A DNA stretch of 10,710 bases from Candidatus Omnitrophota bacterium (GTDB taxonomy: Bacteria; Ratteibacteria; UBA8468; MWAK01): contig JAHJUB010000162.1 in assembly GCA_018829455.1 (NCBI GenBank), positions 1 to 10,710 on the forward strand, written 5' to 3'. Under the pieces are notes generated by a model. That model was not told where the DNA came from and searched no databases. It saw only the letters and a program-made list of their open reading frames with translations. Below, piece by piece: positions 6,159-10,710 of the stretch. The position numbers and the translations under genes are program-made. Each line of letters begins with the position of its first letter. Position 1 is the stretch's first letter.

Positions 6159-6386
6159 CTACGCCAAGGCTTCGTCAGTTAAAATTCTTTTCTTTAATAT
6201 CGCTCTGCCGGATCCTGTTTTGAAATATTTCTCTAATTCCCGAACCTTGCATTCATTTTCCACAGCTATGTAAGCTAACAATTTAAAACCAGGTTTGTCT
6301 TTCTTGTGTTCTTCCAAACGTCTCGGTAAATTATTGGTTGACCCAACATAAAGTCGTCCTTGTCGCTCTTTTAAGAAAATAAACAT
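6159..6386 (-). CDS. Small GIY-YIG endonuclease (UPF0213-like), 5' end probably frameshifted
   Basis: A 75-residue stand-alone GIY-YIG domain of the UPF0213/YhbQ kind. Visible are YVGSTNNLPRRLEEH (the YIG half and the catalytic arginine region), the AYIAVENECKVRELEKYFK stretch with the family glutamate, and the closing KTGSGRAILKKR. The usual start MxYVYxLK is missing. The ATG at 6386 gives MFIFLKERQG, replacing the GIY tyrosine with Phe. The ATG at 6393, in another frame, gives MDYVYFLK. Skipping one A in the run of four at 6371-6374 joins the two into MDYVYFLKERQGRLYVG, the normal family beginning. So the gene carries a one-base insertion, an assembly indel or a +1 shift. The last residues (DEALA) come from a dyad at 6156-6177. 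No Shine-Dalgarno is seen; a GGCGGAT/ATCCGCC hairpin lies just upstream. Flanking direct repeats suggest a mobile unit. Confidence 0.75.
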   Translation of the reverse strand: MFIFLKERQGRLYVGSTNNLPRRLEEHKKDKPGFKLLAYIAVENECKVRELEKYFKTGSGRAILKKRILTDEALA

Positions 6387-6398
6387 AATCCATAATAT

Positions 6399-6453
6399 GG
6401 CGGATTTATCCGCCGTAGCTCGTATTCTGAGCGTAGGCGGAGAGGGTGGGATT
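6399..6453. repeat. Right direct repeat, overlapping the tRNA-Ser 3' end
   Basis: Partner of 6095-6156. It begins with a perfect hairpin GGCGGAT/ATCCGCC (6399-6414) and ends inside the acceptor stem and T-arm of the tRNA-Ser gene. The tRNA itself starts at 6438, so about 16 bases of the repeat are tRNA sequence and the rest is flank. The corresponding left hairpin is imperfect. Confidence 0.7.
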
Positions 6454-6522
6454 CGAACCCACGAGCCCTTGCGGGCTACACGATTTCCAATCGTGCCCCT
6501 TCAACCACTCAGGCACCTCTCC
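6438..6522 (-). tRNA. tRNA-Ser (anticodon GGA)
   Basis: An 85-base type II tRNA with a long variable arm. The acceptor stem pairs GGAGAGG with CCTCTCC and is followed by discriminator G, as expected for serine. The anticodon stem CACGA/TCGTG encloses the loop TTGGAAA, giving anticodon GGA (complement of 6486-6488), which reads UCC and UCU. The variable arm is a hairpin AGCCC-GCAA-GGGCT, and the T-arm is GTGGG-TTCGAAT-CCCAC. The CCA end is not encoded: GCCTACGC follows the discriminator region, so CCA must be added after transcription. Confidence 0.95.
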
Positions 6523-6531
6523 AAAATTAAC

Positions 6532-6719
6532 TGTCATTCCCGCGGGGATGTATAACCCCCCTCGCCCCCCTTGTCAGGGGGGAGTCCCCTCTCGCGGGCG
6601 GGGATGACAAGATTTTTGTGGCGACCCTGAAAGGGTCGCACTACGCGGGTCGCATAAATGCGACTCCTACGAAAAACGAGATTGCCGCGGCGCAAAATAC
6701 GCGCCTCGCAATGACAATT
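6532..6719. repeat. Cluster of four hairpin repeats between tRNA-Ser and the nitroreductase
   Basis: This gap of about 200 bases has no gene and is almost all repeats. At 6532-6609, TGTCATTCCCGC and GCGGGGATGACA form 12-bp terminal inverted repeats (one mismatch) around a C-run/G-run hairpin like that at 282-311. At 6621-6639 is GCGACCC/GGGTCGC with a TGAAA loop, like 390-408 and likewise followed by ACTACG. At 6647-6666 is GGGTCGCAT/ATGCGACTC, a variant of the 364-383 and 1758-1777 stems, likewise followed by CCTACG-like sequence. At 6678-6714 a GAGATTGC...GCAATGACA unit recurs at 7763-7796. Confidence 0.75.
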
Positions 6720-6729
6720 GTTGGTTTGA

Positions 6730-7305
6730 CTAATAGGTGTTGCGGTGAAGGACATCTTTTAAACTGCGCTTGGGCACGTGGAAATTGCCTTTTTCGTCAA
6801 GCCAGTATTTAACTGAACCGGAAAAATCCTCAGTCTGGTTCTCCTGGTCCGGATAACCCAGGGCCAGCGCCGAATCAATCCGGCAGCAATCCGGAATATT
6901 GAGAATTTTTTTCAATTGGCTGCGGTCCACCGAGGCCAGCCAGCAGGCGGCAACACCATCCTCCAGTCCGGTCAGAATCATATTTTCAATAGCCGCCCCC
7001 GCATCAGCGGCGCCATCCCTTCCCTTTTCCTGATTGAGCAGCAGAACGATGTAGGCGGTAGGCCACTTCCCTTCCGGCGGATTACCGGCCGGCGCCACAT
7101 AACCGGCCCATTTCAAGGTAGCGAAGACCGCTGCGGTCAGGTTCGGGTCGTCCACGATTAAAAATTCGCAGGGCTGAAGGTTGGCGGCCGAAGGCGCCAA
7201 ACGGCCGGCGTTTACCATCTTTTCCAAGGTTGAATAAGGAACCGGCGTGGGTTGAAAACGCCGAACGGTGCGCCGTTTCAGGATTGCTTCGTAAACAGTC
7301 ATCAT
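6730..7305 (-). CDS. Nitroreductase-family FMN oxidoreductase
   Basis: A 191-residue protein of the nitroreductase superfamily, soluble FMN enzymes that use NAD(P)H to reduce nitro groups, quinones or other acceptors. The phosphate-binding arginines are in KRRTVRRF (10-17). APSAANLQPCEF (37-48) is the conserved flavin-contacting segment, and GAAIENMILTGLEDGVAACWLASVD (103-127) is the family's central helix and loop. Length fits the short group without insertions. Two ATGs are adjacent (7305 and 7302); a G-rich GGTGGGGGTG precedes them, partly supplied by the repeat upstream. It is the last gene of the bioY-DUF1284 run, 36 bases after the DUF1284 stop. The substrate cannot be read from sequence. 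Confidence 0.88.
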   Translation of the reverse strand: MMTVYEAILKRRTVRRFQPTPVPYSTLEKMVNAGRLAPSAANLQPCEFLIVDDPNLTAAVFATLKWAGYVAPAGNPPEGKWPTAYIVLLLNQEKGRDGAADAGAAIENMILTGLEDGVAACWLASVDRSQLKKILNIPDCCRIDSALALGYPDQENQTEDFSGSVKYWLDEKGNFHVPKRSLKDVLHRNTY

Positions 7306-7318
7306 TCACCCCCACCTT

Positions 7319-7341
7319 ACCTCCCCCGCCAGGGGGGAGGT
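7319..7341. repeat. Perfect hairpin between DUF1284 gene and nitroreductase
   Basis: ACCTCCCCC (7319-7327) and GGGGGAGGT (7333-7341) form a perfect 9-bp stem with a short loop. It abuts the TAA stop of the DUF1284 gene (7342-7344) and resembles the C-run/G-run core of the repeats near 282-311 and 6554-6583. No U-run follows, so read-through into the nitroreductase is possible. It could instead block exonucleases or set relative expression. Confidence 0.7.
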
Positions 7342-7761
7342 TTATATGGATTTGCTGCGCCAGGCGGCGCGCAAATCAAGGTAATAGGTACAAACTTCCC
7401 GCCAACCGCATTGGCCGCAGATATTAACCAGTTCCGGAAAAGTGCCCAGTTTTCCCCTAATTAATGGAAACACCCGGGACGATTTGATAACCTGGTTCTT
7501 TTTCAAGCCCAGCGCCTTGATAATCTTCCGGTCTATTGCTTCGGTACGTTTTGCGGAAAATTTCCCCTTCCGGCATTTTCCGGCCTGATAATAAGGACAG
7601 GCAGAACAAATATCATCGCCATCTTCAACCACCTTTATCGGAAAAAGAGGTCCTTTTTCCAGCGCCGTCCTGATTTCCTCCATCCGGCGCACAAACTCCG
7701 GGCTGTAACCCAACCCCTGAAAACCTAACAGGCACAGAAGATGGTGAGCACGGATTCTCAT
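7342..7761 (-). CDS. DUF1284 cysteine-rich protein
   Basis: A 139-residue protein of the DUF1284 family, identified by its N-terminal signature MRIRAHHLLCLLGFQGLGYSPEF. Six cysteines are arranged as C52-x2-C55-x7-C63 and C115-x2-C118-x5-C124, plus C10. This pattern suits an Fe-S cluster or zinc site; the biochemical role of the family is not known to me. I choose the ATG at 7759-7761, the family's normal start. A GTG four codons upstream is also in frame, but its codons come from the repeat at 7763-7796. The repeat ends at the start codon, so there is no recognisable Shine-Dalgarno. The gene lies between bioY and the nitroreductase on the same strand, probably in one transcript. Confidence 0.85.
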   Translation of the reverse strand: MRIRAHHLLCLLGFQGLGYSPEFVRRMEEIRTALEKGPLFPIKVVEDGDDICSACPYYQAGKCRKGKFSAKRTEAIDRKIIKALGLKKNQVIKSSRVFPLIRGKLGTFPELVNICGQCGWREVCTYYLDLRAAWRSKSI

Positions 7762-7762
7762 T

Positions 7763-7796
7763 GAGATTGCCACGCAAAAAACGCTCGCAATGACAC
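7763..7796. repeat. GAGATTGC...GCAATGACA dispersed repeat
   Basis: An inverted repeat with ATTGC and GCAAT arms plus flanking GAG and GACA, related to 6678-6714. It fills most of the 46-base gap between bioY and the DUF1284 gene and touches the start codon of the latter. Confidence 0.7.
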
Positions 7797-7807
7797 TCTG
7801 TTTCTCT

Positions 7808-8380
7808 TTATCTGCGAAAAGTGCTGATAAATGAAGCGGCCAGAAGAGCTTTCAAAAAATCAAAAAAGATAAAGGGATAAACAGCCAAAACCAACGTCCT
7901 CTGAAAGCCGGTGTGCAATATTGCCGCCAGGTGAACCGCGCCAAAAAAATAGAGGACTAAGATACCGGAAGAGAACGCAAGCGTGTGCCGGAAAATGTTC
8001 ATCCGGGACCCGCCGTGTTCCAATCTTCCAACCAGGAAAGCAGCCGGGATAAACCCGATGAGATATCCCGAAGATGGATTAATAACGAAAGTTGCAAAAG
8101 AAAGACTGCTCCAGCCGGCAAACCAGGGAATACCGCTTAAGCCGAAAAGAAGGTAAAGGGCCTGGCTCAAACCGGCAAAAGAACCCTCCAGAAAAAGCCC
8201 GGCGAGAAGCACCCCTAAAACCTGGCCGGTGAGCGGTACCGGCGTAAATGGAAGCGGGATGCGGATACCGGCCAGCAGTCCGGTTACCGCGGCCATCGCT
8301 ACCGAGAGCAGAATCTTGCGCGCCAAAAGATTTTCTCTTTCCACCGTTAATCGTTTAAAAGGCAGAATTTTAGTTTCCAT
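7808..8380 (-). CDS. bioY: BioY biotin transporter substrate-binding component
   Basis: A 190-residue integral membrane protein, the S-component that captures biotin for an energy-coupling-factor transporter. About six hydrophobic segments are visible. Family motifs are present in order: GIRIPLPFTPVPLTGQVLGVLLAG (38-61), LYLLFGLSGIPWFAG (75-89), NPSSGYLIGFIPAAFLVGRL (101-120) and YPFIFFDFLKALLAA (168-182). The Pro-rich loop and the GYLIGF motif are typical of BioY rather than other S-components. The start at 8380 has a strong GGGAGG Shine-Dalgarno four bases upstream. No ECF ATPase or T-component lies in the window, so it either shares a module encoded elsewhere or works alone, as some BioY proteins can. 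It is the first gene of the bioY-DUF1284-nitroreductase run. No BirA-type operator was recognised upstream. Confidence 0.92.
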   Translation of the reverse strand: METKILPFKRLTVERENLLARKILLSVAMAAVTGLLAGIRIPLPFTPVPLTGQVLGVLLAGLFLEGSFAGLSQALYLLFGLSGIPWFAGWSSLSFATFVINPSSGYLIGFIPAAFLVGRLEHGGSRMNIFRHTLAFSSGILVLYFFGAVHLAAILHTGFQRTLVLAVYPFIFFDFLKALLAASFISTFRR

Positions 8381-8384
8381 TGTT

Positions 8385-8420
8385 CCTCCCGGATGGGAGG
8401 GGGCGTAGCCCCTCCCCTAC
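8385..8420 (-). promoter_or_regulatory. bioY leader with two competing hairpins over the Shine-Dalgarno
   Basis: Reading 5' to 3' on the minus strand: GTAGGGGAGGGG (8420-8409), CTACG, CCCCCTCCC (8403-8395), ATCC, then the Shine-Dalgarno GGGAGG (8390-8385). CCTCCC can pair with the Shine-Dalgarno (loop ATCC), hiding it, or with the upstream GGGAGGGG, freeing it. The upstream part resembles the GTAGGGG dispersed repeats. No known riboswitch is recognised. The pairing is seen in the sequence; regulation is inference. Confidence 0.45.
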
Positions 8421-8452
8421 CTAACAACTACAGATGACAACGTACCGATATT

Positions 8453-8461
8453 ATTATAGCA
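8453..8461 (-). promoter_or_regulatory. Extended -10 promoter for bioY
   Basis: On the minus strand TGCTATAAT is a perfect extended -10 element. The -35 region is weak (TTGCTG, 15 bases upstream). Transcription would start near 8446, giving a leader of about 65 bases that includes the competing hairpins at 8385-8420. One arm of an inverted repeat, CCCTGCCA at 8468-8475, lies in the spacer and its partner TGGCAGGG is at 8506-8513. Confidence 0.55.
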
Positions 8462-8570
8462 CAAGAACCCTGCCAGCAATTAACCCACTTCTATTCTTCG
8501 GCGTATGGCAGGGAGTCTGCAGTTGCCGAACCTGCCGTTTCTGCAGGGACGGCGCAGTTGACAACGGTGG

Positions 8571-8576
8571 TATAAT
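8571..8576 (+). promoter_or_regulatory. -10 element placing transcription start at the ATG of the PLD lipoprotein
   Basis: A perfect TATAAT lies only six bases before the ATG at 8583, so the transcript would begin at about the start codon and be leaderless. A perfect TTGACA at 8558-8563 is only seven bases away and cannot serve as its -35. If translation starts instead at the second ATG (8598), a leader of about 15 bases would exist. Confidence 0.35.
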
Positions 8577-8582
8577 AAAATA

Positions 8583-9533
8583 ATGCGATTCAGGCGTATG
8601 CGCTTCGCGGTGTTTTGGCTGATACCCTTAATTATTTTGGCCGGTTGCGGCAAGCCGCAACCGTTGGTGACTGACGATTTTGAGGTCTATCTTTCCCGCA
8701 AAAACGATATACCTTTAAAAATAATCGGCCTAATCAACCAGGCGAAAAAAGAAGTATTGATAACTTCTTTTGAAGCCAACCTGCCCTGCGTATTTGCGGC
8801 CTTAAAGGCGGCCCAGGGCCGGGGCGTGAAAATTAAACTGTTGGTGGACGACAAAGCGGCCGAAAGCGCCCCTGCCCTCCCCTTCAATTTTATCTATACT
8901 GACTCCAAACCATCTTCCCTGATGCATACCAAGTTCGGCGTGGTGGATAGAAAGATTGCCTGGCTGGGTTCCCTCAACCTGACTTTTGGTTCTGCCTATC
9001 AAAGCGACAATGATTTAATCTTTTTTCACTCTCCGAAAATCGCCGGTTACTTACGGCAGGTCTTTAACTCCCTGATAGAAGGTAAAAAACCGCCTCCGTC
9101 CTTTCAAGGCAATCCGGAGATTCCGGTTCAAATTTACCTGAACCCAAAATGCCGGCCCGTTATCCTGAAAGAACTGAAATTGGCGCAAAAAGAAATATTT
9201 TTTTCGCATTACATCTTCACTGACCAGGAAATCATTCAGGTTCTGCGGGAAAAGGCCGACTGCGGGGTCAAGGTATCAGGCGTACTGGAACGGGACTGGA
9301 CGGGAAATGATACGGCTTTTCGCGAACTGAACGCTTCCGGCGCAAGCGTGGCCTGGGACAAAAACTATTATTTAAACCACTACAAACTATTCCTGATTGA
9401 CGACAAAAAAGTTATCACCGGCTCTTATAACCCCAGCGGCGCAGCCGGCCGGAACCAGGAAATCATTTCGGTTATCAACAGTCCGGAAGTTGCCCGGTTT
9501 TATAAACAAAACCTGATGCGGAGATTCTGGTAA
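8583..9533 (+). CDS. Phospholipase D-family lipoprotein
   Basis: A 316-residue protein of the phospholipase D superfamily with two HKD motifs, which together form one active site. The first is at H115-x-K117-x4-D122, followed by GSLN. The second is at H266-x-K268-x4-D273, followed by GSYN. Members hydrolyse or transfer phosphodiester bonds in phospholipids (cardiolipin synthases) or nucleic acids (Nuc type). Residues 1-22 form a lipoprotein signal with basic residues, a hydrophobic stretch and lipobox LAGC; C22 would be lipidated, so the enzyme is exported and membrane-anchored. The short length and single-turn motifs resemble Nuc-like or minimal cardiolipin-synthase-like proteins; the substrate is undetermined. 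The start could be 8583 or the second ATG at 8598. It is divergent from bioY and converges with the ATPase gene. Confidence 0.88.
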   Translation: MRFRRMRFAVFWLIPLIILAGCGKPQPLVTDDFEVYLSRKNDIPLKIIGLINQAKKEVLITSFEANLPCVFAALKAAQGRGVKIKLLVDDKAAESAPALPFNFIYTDSKPSSLMHTKFGVVDRKIAWLGSLNLTFGSAYQSDNDLIFFHSPKIAGYLRQVFNSLIEGKKPPPSFQGNPEIPVQIYLNPKCRPVILKELKLAQKEIFFSHYIFTDQEIIQVLREKADCGVKVSGVLERDWTGNDTAFRELNASGASVAWDKNYYLNHYKLFLIDDKKVITGSYNPSGAAGRNQEIISVINSPEVARFYKQNLMRRFW

Positions 9534-9584
9534 ACACCGATTGCATAGTAATTGATTATTCTTTCACTTCATTCCTCCGTTGTT

Positions 9585-10710
9585 TCACGGCGCTACCGTT
9601 CTCGCCTTTGACCAGAGCAGCAACGTCGAGCTCAAGACTACCGTTCCACAACCCGCTTCCTGGAAAATAACCGCCATAATGGGCGTCATCAGTCCCAGGA
9701 CACCCAAGGTGAGGCCAATGACGTTGTATATCACAGAAAAGAAGATGTTTAGTTTGATACGACGCAGAACTTTCGCCGACATCCACATAAAATCGGCGAC
9801 ACCGGAAATATTATCGTTCATCAGGGTGACATCAGCCGTTTCAATGGCCACATCCGCACCGGCCGCGCCCATGGCGATGCCAACATCGGCCAATGCGAGA
9901 GCGGGAGCGTCATTAATACCATCGCCGATCATTCCGACGACATGGCCATCGGCCTGCAGTTTTTTGACGAATTCCTGCTTTTGCTCGGGAAGCAAATCGG
10001 CCTGAAAATCATCAACGCCAATCACCCTGGCCACTGCTTCAGCTACCTGAGGATGATCACCCGTCAGCATGGTAACCCTCTTAACGCCCATCGTTTTGAG
10101 CAACCGGATGGTTTCAGGAATCTCCGGTCGGATTTCATCGGCAATCGCCAGCAAGCCGATCACCGCATCGTTGTGCGCAACGAGAACAGCCGTGCGTCCC
10201 TGTTCCGATTGTTTGGCAATCTCGTGAGCAACCTGAGCGACGATGGGAATTCCGGCCTCAGCGAGGAAAGCCGGCTTCCCGACTAGGATTTTCGCGGTGT
10301 TCCATCGGGCCTCAACCCCCATGCCGGTCGCACTCGTAAAATGCTCCGGATCGGGAATGTCGAGTTTATACTTTTTGCCGGCAGTTAGGATGGCCCGCGC
10401 CAACGGGTGCTCGGAATATTTCTCGGCGATGCATGCCCGGCGCAGAACTTCTTCCTCGCTGATACCGTTGAAGGCGATAATACCTTCAACCTTGGGTCGG
10501 CCAAAGGTGAAAGTCCCCGTTTTGTCCACGAGGAAGTGGGTGACCTTGTGCCCTAATTCCAGGAAGATACCGCCTTTGATGAGGACCCCCCGGCGTGCCA
10601 TGTTGGAGATGCCGGCGGTCACCGCAGTTGGCGTGGCAATGGCAAATGCGCAGGGACACGCCACCAGGAGAACGGAAACGGCAACCTTGACATCGCCCGA
10701 AATGACAAAA
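9585..10710 (-). CDS. P1B-type heavy-metal-transporting ATPase, C-terminal part (5' end outside window)
   Basis: The visible 374 codons cover the metal-binding transmembrane helix to the C-terminus. Counting from the Val before ACPC (codon at 10662-10664), ACPCAFAIATPTAV carries the CPC metal motif. DKTGTFT (47-53) holds the phosphorylated Asp, SEHPLARA (84-91) is the P1B nucleotide-binding HP motif, TGDHP (201-205) and GDGINDAPALALAD (247-260) form the hinge. The last two helices follow at about 305-350. The enzyme pumps a metal cation across the cytoplasmic membrane. The seventh helix (NIFFSVIYNV) resembles copper-exporting P1B-1 pumps. The eighth (PIMAVIFQEAGCGTVVLSS) lacks their Met and Ser pattern and has Glu-Ala-Gly-Cys, nearer the acidic position of zinc/cadmium pumps, so I leave the metal open. 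The N-terminal metal-binding domains lie beyond the window edge. The frame is open to 10710. Confidence 0.92.
   Translation of the reverse strand, partial: FVISGDVKVAVSVLLVACPCAFAIATPTAVTAGISNMARRGVLIKGGIFLELGHKVTHFLVDKTGTFTFGRPKVEGIIAFNGISEEEVLRRACIAEKYSEHPLARAILTAGKKYKLDIPDPEHFTSATGMGVEARWNTAKILVGKPAFLAEAGIPIVAQVAHEIAKQSEQGRTAVLVAHNDAVIGLLAIADEIRPEIPETIRLLKTMGVKRVTMLTGDHPQVAEAVARVIGVDDFQADLLPEQKQEFVKKLQADGHVVGMIGDGINDAPALALADVGIAMGAAGADVAIETADVTLMNDNISGVADFMWMSAKVLRRIKLNIFFSVIYNVIGLTLGVLGLMTPIMAVIFQEAGCGTVVLSSTLLLWSKARTVAP

Noticed and set aside
7762..7773. GTG start four codons upstream of the DUF1284 ATG
   Set aside because: These codons are supplied by the dispersed repeat, and the family signature begins at the ATG.
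8558..8576. TTGACA and TATAAT as a -35/-10 pair before the PLD lipoprotein
   Set aside because: Each box is perfect, but only seven bases separate them, against the required 16 to 18.

Overview
The window reads as a piece of chromosome from an uncultured Gram-negative bacterium. It encodes a lipoprotein with a lipobox, a secreted enzyme with a Sec signal, a type II secretion pseudopilin-like domain and a sigma-54 tail. Nearly every gap between genes carries short G/C-rich hairpin repeats of a few recurring kinds, and the one tRNA gene does not encode its CCA end. This texture reminds me of candidate-phylum metagenome assemblies such as Omnitrophota, but that placement is inference and no marker gene here settles it.

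Layout. 1-236: tail of an rpoN-like (sigma-54) reading frame on the plus strand, with an in-frame stop. 237-450: a cluster of hairpin repeats. 451-1695 (-): rimO, with a good promoter and a hairpin repeat in its leader. 1924-2571 (+): an odd short protein joining the end of a FecR-like domain to a GspG-like pseudopilin domain. 2587-2793 (-): a cold-shock protein with a near-consensus promoter, three tandem 11-bp repeats and a perfect 20-bp palindrome upstream. 2933-6054 (-): a two-gene unit of a secreted NamZ-type exo-muramidase (GH171) followed by a 620-residue double-SIS protein resembling MurQ and the glucokinase regulatory protein. 6095-6522 (-): a small GIY-YIG nuclease gene between imperfect direct repeats, one of which runs into the 3' end of a tRNA-Ser(GGA) gene. 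6532-6720: more hairpin repeats. 6730-8380 (-): a likely operon of bioY (biotin uptake), a DUF1284 cysteine-rich protein and a nitroreductase, with a repeat in every junction. 8583-9533 (+): a phospholipase D-family lipoprotein, divergent from bioY. 9585-10710 (-): the C-terminal part of a P1B heavy-metal ATPase, running off the window.

How the genes fit together. NamZ would release MurNAc from peptidoglycan fragments outside the cytoplasm. The MurQ/GKRP-like partner would bind a sugar phosphate inside, but it lacks one MurQ catalytic glutamate and may be a sensor or regulator rather than an etherase. bioY is transcribed from an extended -10 promoter, and its Shine-Dalgarno can be sequestered in a hairpin. 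The strongest candidates for something undescribed are the GIY-YIG unit at the tRNA-Ser 3' end, the FecR/GspG chimera, the GKRP-like protein beside NamZ, and the control region of the cold-shock gene.
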